This document shows positions 22,810-33,173 of a DNA stretch of 64,000 nucleotides, in pieces. The stretch lies in the NCBI GenBank assembly GCA_036186865.1, contig AP025069.1, positions 18,165,447-18,229,446 of the forward strand, written 5' to 3'. The translations under genes were made by a program, and so were the position numbers. This stretch comes from Eustoma russellianum. Lineage: Eukaryota; Streptophyta; Magnoliopsida; Gentianales; Gentianaceae. The notes under the pieces are model-generated. The model was not told the origin of the DNA. It searched no databases and worked only from the letters and a program-made list of their open reading frames with translations. Position 1 is the first letter of the stretch, and every line of letters starts with the position of its first letter.

Positions 22810-24246
22810 TGTTGTACCCCGCCTAAATTAGTATGGCATCTAGGGTTGGGGTGAAGAAGCAAGGAAATAGAACGATATCTCGAAAGGAGGGTATCTTCGG
22901 CCTTACCTACGATTATTTAAGATTAAAGGAAATTAGCATACCACCCAAAGCGTAAAATATGAAGCAAGTGAGCTGTTGGAAGTTTTCTTAAGATTACAAT
23001 TTTCTAAATTTTCTGCTCAGAGGATTGAGAAAAATTAGAAGAAGCCTCTTTCTAAATTAAGTAACTAACTATCGTTAAGAACCTTAGAGGGATTATTCCA
23101 AGACTTTAAGCGTCCTACTAATTAAAGATCCAAAAAGATGAAAAGAGGGAAAATACCCCTCTTCCCTATTCTAGCCGTCGGATAGAAGGAGACATTAAGA
23201 GGTCTTTTTATTTCTAAAAAAAGGTAACTACCTCTCCTAATTGCTTACTAAAGCAATTACCCGAGATAGCTCATGGTGTTTCCTTAGTCATGATGATAAA
23301 TGACTTAAGGACTAGAAAGAGACACACTAATCTTTGAATAATTACCCTTGGGAGGGAAAGGACCCCTTCCCACCGCCGGCTTATTGTTGGAGAAATCCAA
23401 AGGAGATTTTATCATTTAAAACATAGCCTCTTATGGGGTTAAGCAATTTCAAAATTAATGGGAAGTAGGTCTATGTGACACATTTATGTACATATGGTAT
23501 GGGCATACATATATATATATACGTAAACGTTACCTGATGAGCTATGATAAGTGGCTTAACGGATTATGGTCCATGGAAAATATACTCAAGGGGCAGCCAA
23601 TGAAGATACACAAACACGTGTGTGTGTGTGTGTATATATATATATATTAAGAAAGGAAAATGAGAGCATGGATAAGATGCAATTGAATTACATACCCACA
23701 TATGCCTTCGGCCACGGGGTATTAAGGAGTAACCAATGAGATAGGTTCCTTATACAAACTCCAAAAGATGGGCATAATTAAACCTTTAATAAATGAAGAA
23801 CTTCCTTCATCCATCCCCAATATGGCCGCTGGGTACCATTTTGAAGTAAGACAAGAGGAACTTTATTAATTAAGTATAGCGATTCTTAAGGTCTAGCAAA
23901 TTCAACTTGGTGGAGAATAGGTTACATGACACACTTAATAAAGCACTGGACATACATGGACTTATACATAGATATATGCGTATATGTGTACCTGTATAAA
24001 GTGGAAGCTACAATGTAATAAATGGCTTAATGGATTACAGTACAATAAAAAGTTTACGTAAGGAACCATATATGGAAAATACACAAATCTATGTATGCAA
24101 GTAATCTTCCTTGATACTCCATGGATCTCAAAGATCTAAGTGTATATTTATATCAAAGTGGATCATCCATGGTTATGTTCTAAGATGTAACAACAAGATA
24201 TGTAAAATAGATAGATTTGTGTATGATATATGTGTATATACATATT

Positions 24247-24249
<3 letters not shown>

Positions 24250-24286
<37 letters not shown>
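24250..24286. repeat. (AT)n microsatellite in NA 3' LTR
   Basis: Shorter allele of the 17825-17869 run. Confidence 0.93.
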
Positions 24287-24287
<1 letters not shown>

Positions 24288-25485
24288 GGATCTAGGTATA
24301 TATATGGCAACAAAATGGTTTTTGGGAAAGTATGTTATACATATATACATATACGGTTGTATATATACACATCCACTCAATATTTTCGGCCATAAAGTGT
24401 ATTTTAAGGTTTATGACTTATTTTAAATTGTGAGAAAATATAAATATATATAGGTGTATATATATACGGATATATAGCTATATATTATGTGGGTAAGAAT
24501 TATGAAAAACATATATATGTAGGATATATATGTATATTTCGGCCATGAGGTTTTGGGGAGTAAGAAATTGAATTCAAGACTATTAAGAACCCAAAAGCAA
24601 AGGATGGATGGGTAATTAAGTGAGATAACCCCCTTAAAGATGCATCCTCCCTTCCCCATGATTAATAGCCGCCGGTTGCATAACCAAGAAGGAGTTATTT
24701 CCCGTTTTCTTCACAAGGAACCTTTCTTCTATCCAATTAAGTAGGGGATATTCCAAGAGACTACTCCATAAAATAAGAAGTACCCCTTCCTCTTCTCTCA
24801 AGGGAGCCGGCGGGAAGGTGAGCCAAAGAAGGTCCAAGAACCCTCCAACCTCAAGGCTTGTCTAGGTAAGACCACCATCCACAATATTTAGTAAGTTACA
24901 CCTTAAAGGATGAAGCTCATAAGGCATCTCCTTATTTGACGAAACCGTGAACATCACGGCTCTAGGTGAAGGTTTCAAGACACCAAACAAAGGGGGTGTC
25001 TTAGCAAGAGTGGATTTCCCTAATCCATCGAAGATGCAAATGGTAAGACCCTCTATCCCTCAACTTAGTTGTATTATGTAAATTAAGAAATGGCTAACAA
25101 CTACACCCATAAACCCTATGTAATAGGAAAAGGTGGGAGAGAGTACTCCTTGTGCCAACAAATTCAAGCAAGATCTAAAAACTATGAAGGCAAGTATTTA
25201 CTTATTTGTGGCTTTAATGTGAAAGTGCTTGCTTGAATGTCTAGTTGACCTTAAGATTCAATCTTAGATGTGAAATGCTAAGCCTTGATGCATGAAACTT
25301 TCGGCCTAGGGGTTAACTGGCGTGTATGTGTGAGTTTTTCTCCAAAGGTGGATTCATTGTTGATTTTAAGTACTAATATGTGATGAATCCATGATGAACA
25401 TGCTAAAGATCCCTCCTTTTCCATGGATGGGGGATACGGTTGGAAGGGTTAAAAGAAATAAGGGTAGTTTTGTAAGAAGTGATAA

Positions 25486-25490
25486 GTTAT
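25486..25490. other. target-site duplication GTTAT, left copy (element E1)
   Basis: GTTAT precedes TGATGAGGCT. The partner is at 33169-33173 after TTCGTATCA. The uninterrupted site is readable in the other NA LTR near 19071. Confidence 0.93.
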
Positions 25491-26453
25491 TGATGAGGCT
25501 GAGGAGCAGCCCCCTAATGAGGAGCTTGCACAAGGTGCCCTTAACCATAAGGGGCCTTTGACAAGGAGCCAAACTAAGAGGATTAATTGTCTTCAAGTTG
25601 GTTTTGATGTTGGCTCCTTTCTAACCAAACATGTGCAAGATGAACCAATGAACGTTCCTCCTAAATGGGTGCTCATTGTTGAGCTTAAGAACTGATTATC
25701 CAATGATTTTCAATGTCAATAAATAAGTTAAAGGGTTGGTGGGAGGGCAGGATAGTCAGTCCGCTTGTGGGTGCCGTTTCTGTGGCTTTAGTTGCTCCTT
25801 TCTTTTGATTCTTTTAAAGTTTTTTTAGAATACTTATGTTTGGTGTATGAGTGTGATTTGTAGGTGTTATAGGTCTTGGATCAAACGCCTTGAGCTTTGG
25901 AAAGGAAGGCTTCTCAGATTTGGACCAAGCTTGTCCATACAAGGCTGTTTTGTGGTTTTGGCTTTCAAGTGAGATTGGGCGTGCATGGAACCAGCTGGAC
26001 CTTGAAGTAGACTTAATTTAGAGCATCTTTCATGTTTTGGGTTTTGTCAAAATCAGTCCACAAAAATAGTTACAAGAGTTGCAAGGAAGAAGTCCAAAAC
26101 AAGCCCAATTGTGCAAATTAGGGTTTTCGGTCTTCTTGAGAGGGTGGCAGCCGCCTATTATCATCAAATGCAATTAAGAGACCTTCTAGAATGTCATAAA
26201 TCAGATTGGGATGATTGGAATGAAATGGAGTCATAATTGAAGATTTGGAGCATTTAAGGAGATAATTCAAGTGAGAGAAAGTTACCAAAATTAGGAAATC
26301 TGATCTTGTGTCACAAGGAGGGCTGAATGGCGTGTATTGAAGGCACATGGATACACAAGGCAAGTTCTAGAAGGATGGTTAATGATGCAATAATTGGTGA
26401 TTGAGACAATAAGTGTGGATTTGCCAAGAGAGAGAAGCTTACCTAAAATAACA
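25491..26453 (+). repeat. 5' LTR of E1, first 963 bp
   Basis: Matches 31729-32696 with roughly a dozen differences by eye. It runs into ten Ns before the remaining 472 bp seen in the 3' LTR, so the LTR end and PBS are missing here. Confidence 0.9.
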
Positions 26454-26463
26454 NNNNNNNNNN
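26454..26463. other. assembly gap (10 N)
   Basis: Comparison with E1's own 3' LTR (32697-33168) and with the E5 leader (63313 to about 63984) indicates that about 1.1 kb, holding the LTR end, PBS and most of the leader, is missing here. Confidence 0.9.
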
Positions 26464-26973
26464 AAAAAAAACAACACACATAAAGCCTTCAATTCTCAAC
26501 CTTGGATACACATTCATACTATCAATCAAAGAGCTTGCATTTGATATTGCATAAGTTGGTTTAATTAAAGATTGCCCAGGACAACCCCTAGCAATTCTTT
26601 GGTTCAACCAACTACATCACTTTTTGGTTTCTTGTTTCTTTGAATCATAGTTATTAAGTGTGTTTAAAATTGTGCTCTAAACTTCTTGAAGCTGTTTTAC
26701 CACTTGTTGATCAATTGGTGTTTTTGAAGGCAAAAGAAGCTTGCAAGGACAGAAAACAAAACAGATTGTGGTTAGCCAATTTGGGACTTGCCTTAAGAGG
26801 TTCTGGCTCAAGATTGGCCAAGGAAAACACTTGAACAATTGAGAGAAAACAAGGGAGGACAAAAAAAAGGCCAAACAGATTTTCGTTTTCCTTATTGTTT
26901 TCACTAACAACTCACTTTTGTTTCTTGTGTTAGTTTTCTTCTTTTCTTGTTTTTGATAGCGTTTCAGGTTGCC
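26464..26973 (+). other. E1 5' leader (untranslated)
   Basis: Starts with an A-run and ACAACACACATA, which matches the last bases of the window (63982-64000) in E5. It runs to the gag ATG. No coding sequence recognised. A T-rich stretch ending in CAG just before GTTGCC-ATG resembles a 3' splice site, but this is weak. Confidence 0.65.
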
Positions 26974-28162
26974 ATGGATGGTTCAAACAGTACCCAAGGA
27001 GGAGGAGACAAAGTGGAATATTCAATGGAAAAGATTGCACAGATGGTTAGTAATATGCAATCTAGGATGGATGAGTGGGAAGCAAGGCTGACATCCAACA
27101 CACCTCCTACCCAAAACAGCCCCCACCTCAAAACCATGGCCAAACATCCCGTGGAACTGAACCTAAGGGGTCCACAAGCATGGGAGGTAGAGGAGGAGCA
27201 AGGGGTAGAGGAGATAGGAGGCAAGGAATGAGACAACAACCTGTTAGGGAGGAATGGAATGATTACTATGAAGAGGAAGAGGTTGAGGAGGTATACCCAA
27301 GGCCTCAAGGCCGAATGCAACCTAGGAGGCATGTGCCTCAAGAGGATGATTATTTGAAAACCAAAATAAACATTCCACCCTTTTATGGCAAAAGTGACCC
27401 TGAAGCCTACATTGAGTGGGAAAGAAAAGTTGACATGATCTTTTCCTATACCAACTATACTGAGTTGCAAAAGGTGAGATATGCAAGTATAGAGTTCTTG
27501 GATTATGCCTTGATTTGGTGGGACCAAACTCAAAGTATAAGAAGAAGGACTAGACAACCAACAATTGGAACTTGGGATGACATGAAATATGAGATGAGAA
27601 AGAAATTCATTCCAGAATCTTACGAGAGATCCATGTTCCAAAAGTTGCAATGCCTAACTCAAGGAAATAAAAGTGTGGATGAATACTTTAAAGAGTTAGA
27701 AAGTTTGTTGATAAAAACTGATACTGAAGAAACTGAGGAGGCAACCATGGCTCGGTTTTTGGGAGGTCTTAATAGGGAGATTGGGTTTCAACTTGAACTC
27801 ACTACCTATGTTGATCTAAATTCCATGGTTCACAAAGCTGAGAAAATTGAGAGGCAATTAAAGGTACGTTCTTCTACTAGTGGATTTGGTTTTAGAACTA
27901 ATGCTTCTTCTATTTCTAAAGTGCAGCCTAGGTCTAATGGCAATGGAGGGGCACGGACAAGTTCAAACACACTCTCGGCCAAAACAGCTCTAACACTCCA
28001 AATAAACCACACTTCACTCAAAGGACCAATGGTGCAAATCTAGGTCAAAATGACAAAGGCAAAGGCAAGGCAACCGCAAACCCTCCAAGGGCAAGGGAGA
28101 TTGAGTGTTTTAAATGTAGAGGGAGAGGGCATTATGCAAGGGACTGCCCTAATGCCAAGAAA
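26974..28162 (+). pseudogene. CRM-clade gag of E1
   Basis: ATG at 26974 (MDGSNSTQGG), a short coiled-coil-like N-terminus, an RGG-rich and acidic linker, then the gag core around 27340-27850 (FYGKSDPEAYIEWERKVD, WDDMKYEMRKKFIP, ATMARFLGGLNREI) and the knuckle CFKCRGRGHYARDC at 28106-28147. It would make the capsid/nucleocapsid of the particle. Frameshifts near 27115 (C-run) and 27980 interrupt it. These occur in a copy with fairly similar LTRs, so consensus errors are as plausible as decay. Confidence 0.87.
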
Positions 28163-31100
28163 GTGTTGTACCTTGAGGAAACTAATGAATTCTATTCAGA
28201 AGAGGAGGAAGAAGAAGCAACAAAGGAAGAGTACCAAGAGGACTCAGCTGAGGAGGTAAAGAGTGATGAAGAGGGTGCATATAAGGACTTTCTTGTGGTA
28301 AGAAAAGCCTTAAGTGCACACATGAAGGAGGAAGAAGAAAACTTGCAAAGGGAGAACATTTTCCACATCCATTGTTTGGTAAAAGGCAAAACTTGCACTT
28401 TAATTATTGATAGTGGTTCTTGTGCTAATGTTGCAAGTATTGAACTTGTTAGAAAGTTAGATTTACCTATGATTGATCATTCCCATCCCTATAGGTTATC
28501 TTGGCTAAATGATTGTGGTGAGATTCATGTGTCTAAACAAGTTCTGATTTCTTTATCTATTGGCGGCTACAAAGATGAAATTTTGTGTGATGTAGCTCCT
28601 ATGCATGCTAGTCATATTTTGTTAGGTAGACCTTGGCAATTTGACAAGCATGTTATTTATGATGGTAGATTGAACATGTATGCTTTTACTTTTAATGGCA
28701 AAAAGTTTAAGTTACATGCATTGTCTCCACATAAAGTTTATGAGGATGCTAAGAGGATGAAGAAGAACCATTCAGATCCTAAGGAAAAGGAGGCTGAAAA
28801 AAGGTTCTTAGAGGTTCTTAAAAGGAGAGAAGAAGCCTTTTGGAGGCCACAAACTCCTCGGCCAAGGGTACACAACCCACGGCCCAAATCAGTCCACCCT
28901 CACCCACGGCTCAAACACTTTCACAAGCATCCACCTCACAAATTTCACATCCACCTAAGAAGCATGCTTTCTTTGCAAAATCTCGTGAAGTTACACATGC
29001 ATTGTATGATAATAAAACTGTTTTGGTGATGCTTTACAAAGATAGTGTTGAATGCTTGTTTTCTAAGAATGACTTACCATCTACCTTGCCTAGTGGTGTT
29101 GTTTCTTTGTTGGAAGAATTTGCAGATTTGTTTCCCGAGGAGGAACCACATGGGTTGCCACCTTTAAGAGGGATTGAGCACCACATTGACTTTATTCCAG
29201 GGGCTGTCCTACCTAATAGGCCAGCTTATAGGGCCAATCCGGAGGAAACAAAGGAAATACAAAGGCAAGTGGAGGATCTCTTAGCCAAAGAGAAGGTAAG
29301 GGAAAGTATGAGCCCAAGTGCAGTTCCAGTCATCCTTGTCCCGAAAAAGGATGGCACTTGGAGGATGTGTACAGATTGTAGGGCCATCAACAAAATCACT
29401 GTAAAGTATAGGTATCCCATTCCTAGACTTGATGATATGCTTGATATGTTGCTGGTTCACACGATGGTATAAAACCGAAATTGCTTTGCCCCGTGGTTAC
29501 TTTCCCGTGCGGCCTCGCCGTGGTGCTGCCTGGCCCCCGCTTTTCCCCCTCCTTTGGATTGTCTGCTGGTTCGTTCTGCCTTTTGGCCCTTCACTGCCCT
29601 AGTAATTCATGAGGCTAATGAATGAAGTTTTGAGAGCTTTTATTGGGAAGTTTGTTGTGGTTTATTTTGATGACATCTTGATCTATTCTAAGTCCTTAGA
29701 AGAGCATTTAGATCACATAAGGGCTGTTTTTGAAAAGCTAAGAAAAGAAAAACTTTATGCTAACTTTAAGAAATGTTCTTTTTGTTTGGACAAAGTTGTT
29801 TTTCTTGGTTTTGTAATCAGTTCTGCAGGGATTGAAATGGATCAAGACAAGGTGAAATCCATCCTTGAATGGCCTACACCAAAGAGTGTGGGAGAAGTGA
29901 GGAGCTTTCATGGTTTGGCAGGTTTTTATAGGCGGTTTGTCAAAGACTTTTCAACCGTAGCCGCACCATTGAATGAGATAGTCAAGAAGAGGTTGGATTC
30001 CATTGGGGGGAAGCCCAACAAAGGGCGTTTGATGAGCTTAAAAGACGTCTCACTACAGCACCTATCTTGAAGTTGCCAAACTTTGATGATACATTTGAGG
30101 TAGAGTGTGATGCAAGTGGCGTGGGAATTGGAGCTGTTCTAACCCAAGGTAAGCATCCTATTGCTTATTTTAGTGAGAAGTTGAAAGGTGCTGCATTGAA
30201 CTATCCTACTTATGATAAGGAGTTGTATGCTTTAGTAAGGTCCTTACAAACTTGGCAACACTACTTGCAACCCAAAGAGTTTGTCATTCATACTGATCAT
30301 GAAAGTTTGAAGTACCTTAAGAGTCAAGGAAAACTGAATAAGAGGCATGCAAAGTGGGTTGAGTTTATTGAGCAATTTCCTTATGTCATTAAGTAGCAAG
30401 GAAAAGATAACATAGTTGCTGATGCTTTGTCTAGAAGGTATACTTTGATTACTAAGTTGTCTTCACACTTGCTTGGCTTTGAATTTGTTAAGGAATTGTA
30501 TAAGGATGATTCTGATTTTGCTTCCATTTATGATGCATGTGTTGATTCTCCTTTTGGTAAATTTTATTTGCATGATGGCTATTTGTTTAAGGAGAAACGA
30601 TTATGCATTCCTAAGGGATCAATGCGTGAATTGTTGGTTAAGGAAGCACATGGGGGCGGGTTAATGGGACACTTTGGAGTTTTTAAAACTTTAGAAACTT
30701 TAAAGGAACATTTCTTTTGGCCTCACATGAAATCAGATGTTGCAAAGGCTTGTAGTAGTTGCATCACTTGTAGGCAAGCTAAGTCCAAAACACAACCTCA
30801 TGGTTTGTACACACCCTTGGACGTACCTAGTGCACCTTGGGAGGACATTTCTATGGACTTTGTTCTTGGCTTACCTAGATCAAAAGGTGGTAGAGATAGT
30901 GTCTTTGTTGTGGTAGACAGATTCTCTAAGATGGCACACTTTATTGCTTGTCACAAAGTAGATGATGCTTCCTACATTGCAAATCTATTCTTTAAAGAAG
31001 TTGTTAGGTTGCATGGCATGCCTAAAACAATTGTTAGTGATAGGGACAGTAAATTCTTGAGTCATTTTTGGCGTGTGCTTTGGAGCAAGTTGGGAACTAA

Positions 31101-31930
31101 GCTTTTGTTTTCTACTACTGCACACCCACAAACAGATGGCCAAACTGAAGTGGTAAATAGGACCTTGTCACAAATGTTGCGTGCCTTAATCCAAAGCAAT
31201 CTGAAAAATTGGGAAGAATGTTTACCACATATTGAGTTTGCTTACAATAGGGCTGTTCATAGTGGGTCTTTGTATTCCCCTTTTGAAGTTGTCTATGGTT
31301 TTCTACCCCACTCCCCACTTGATTTGTTGCCTATTCCAATTGATGAGCGTACTAGCATGGATGGTAAACAACGAGCTGAAATGATCAAAAAGTTGCATGA
31401 AAAGGTTAAACTCCAACTTGAAAGAAAGAATAGACAGTATGCCAAACAAGCTAACAAGCATAGAAAAGATGTTGTTTTATCCTGGAGATCTTGTTTGGTT
31501 GCATTTAAGGAAGGAACGGTTTCCTAAGGAGAGGAAGTCCAAGCTTATGCCTAGAGGAGATGGACCTTTTAAGGTCATTCAAAAGGTTGGTCCAAATGCT
31601 TATGTGCTTGATCTTCCTCAAGACAGGTATGGTTCAGTTTCCAACACCTTCAATGTAAGTGATCTTTCCCCTTTTGAGCATTTTTATCTTGATGATTCGA
31701 GGGCGAATCCTTTTGAGGAGGGGGGGATTGATGAGGCTGAGGAGCAGCCCCCTAATGAGGAGCTTGCACAAGGTGCCCTTAACCATAAGGGGCCTTTGAC
31801 AAGGAGCCAACTAAGAGGATTAATTGTCTTCAACTTGGTTTTGATGTGTGGCTCCTTTCTAACCAAACATGTGCAAGATGAACCAATGAACGTTCCTCCT
31901 AAATGGGTGCTCATTGTTGAGCTTAAGAAC
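28163..31930 (+). pseudogene. CRM-clade pol of E1 (protease, RT, RNase H, integrase, C-terminal tail)
   Basis: Protease DSG at 28409-28417 (TLIIDSGSCANVAS). RT from about 29120 (LPPLRGIEHHIDF, VPKKDGTWRMCTDCRAINK), with the catalytic FDD at 29669-29674. RNase H from 30090 (VECDASGVGIGAVL). Integrase with a HHCC region (SCITCRQAKSK), MDFVLGLP, IVSDRDSKF and TDGQTEVVNRT. The tail extends past the LTR start at 31729 and ends at 31931-31933. It would copy and integrate the element. Breaks: frameshift near 28860, a garbled block at about 29455-29607 replacing the central RT, frameshift near 29995, TAG near 30394, frameshift near 31480. Confidence 0.9.
31714..31728 (+). other. polypurine tract of E1
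   Basis: TGAGGAGGGGGGGAT immediately before the 3' LTR start TGATGAGG; it also codes for the acidic FEEGG part of the pol tail. Confidence 0.82.
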
Positions 31931-33168
31931 TGATTATCCAATGATTTTCAATGTCAATAAATAAGTAAAAGGGTTGGTGGGAGGGCAGGATAGTCAGTCC
32001 GCTTGTGGGTGCCGTTTCTGTGGCCTTTAGTTGCTCCTTTCTTTTGATTTTTTTTAAAGTTGTTTTAGAATACTTATGTTTGGTGTATGAGTGTGATTTG
32101 TAGGTGTTATAGGTCTTGGATCAAACGCCTTGAGCTTTGGAAAGGAAGGCTTCTCAGATTTGGACCAAGCTTGTCCCTACAAGGCTGTTTTGTGGTTTTG
32201 GGCTTTCAAGTGAGATTGGGCGTGCATGGAACCAGCTGGACCTTGAAGTAGACTTAATTTAGAGCATCTTTCATGTTTTGGGTTTTGTCAAAATCAGTCC
32301 ACAAAAATAGTTACAAGAGTTGCAAGGAAGAAGTCCAAAACAAGCCCAATTGTGCAAATTAGGGTTTTCGGTCTTCTTGAGAGGGTGGCAGCCGCCTATT
32401 ATCATCAAATGCAATTAAGAGACCTTCTAGAATGTCATAAATCAGATTGGGATGATTGGAATGAAATATGGAGTCATAATTGAAGATTTGGAGCATTTAA
32501 GGAGATAATTCAAGTGAGAGAAAGTTACCAAAATTAGGAAATCTGATCTTGTGTCACAAGGAGGGCTAGATGGCGTGTATTGAAGGCACATGGATACACA
32601 AGGCAAGTTCTAGAAGGATGGTTAATGATGCAATAATTGGTGATTGAGACAATAAGTGTGGATTTGCCAAGAGAGAGAAGCTTACCTAAAATAACAAATT
32701 CAGATTTTGCATCTCAAGGAAGGAAATGGCGCAAACATGGAAGCTCCAAGATGCCATAGACGTTTTTTTTGGGATTGGCCAACAAGACTTGTAATCAAAT
32801 ATATTGATCACTTAGCATTTCTTTTGGTAGTTAGACTATTTTTTCATCTTTGAGACTAAAACCATACGGTTTTGTATTGTTCTTGAGTTTCTTGAATAAA
32901 AGTTTGTGTTTTTCCTTTGGTTTACATATCTAAATCAAGGCTAGACCCAATTAAGGATTGTGTGTTCCTTGTTGGTGATCCACAATCCAAGGATTAGGAG
33001 TGACTGGTTGGATTGGACGGATTGAAACACATACAACCAAACGGATTTGGAGGCTTGAAAGGAAGGTGGTTGCTTGGCACCATTGTCCATCACATTCAAG
33101 GCTTGAGGGACGTTTGGAGAGTGAAGAAAGATCGGGACAACATCAACCTACGAACTATATTCGTATCA
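31729..33168 (+). repeat. 3' LTR of E1 (1440 bp)
   Basis: TGATGAGGCT...TTCGTATCA. The first 205 bp encode the pol C-terminus with GPLTRSQ and KHVQDEPMN. Nearly identical to the E5 LTR (51563-52874 plus 63183-63312). No other gene. Confidence 0.93.
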
Positions 33169-33173
33169 GTTAT
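33169..33173. other. target-site duplication GTTAT, right copy (E1)
   Basis: Partner of 25486-25490; followed by GGGGTAAGG as in the uninterrupted NA LTR near 19076. Confidence 0.93.

Larger units (their letters stand above)
22810..25490 (+). repeat. 3' LTR of NA, first part
   Basis: Collinear with 16396-19075 of the 5' LTR. Interrupted after GATAAGTTAT by E1; the last five bases GTTAT are the E1 TSD. Includes a GT/AT microsatellite near 23620-23645 and (AT)n at 24250-24286. No gene. Confidence 0.9.
25491..33168 (+). mobile_element. CRM-clade Ty3/gypsy element E1, complete outline
   Basis: TGATGAGGCT...TTCGTATCA termini with perfect TSD GTTAT. It contains the 5' LTR (partly lost in an N gap), leader, gag, protease, RT, RNase H, integrase, PPT and a 1440-bp 3' LTR. 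RT and RNase H (FHGLAGFYRRFVKDFS, HAKWVEFIEQFPYVIK, LSRRYTL) and the integrase context match the CRM clade. The pol frame extends into the 3' LTR, a known CRM trait. It is broken by several frameshifts, one stop and a garbled RT block. Its left flank is NA's 3' LTR, so it is younger than NA. Confidence 0.92.

Noticed and set aside
26930..26973. Possible 3' splice site just before the E1 gag ATG
   Set aside because: T-rich then CAG is suggestive, but the matching donor would lie in the N gap or leader and nothing confirms it; too weak to claim.
29455..29607. Novel insertion or host gene fragment in E1 RT
   Set aside because: The block keeps the expected length and loose base agreement with RT, so it is better explained as corrupted RT sequence.
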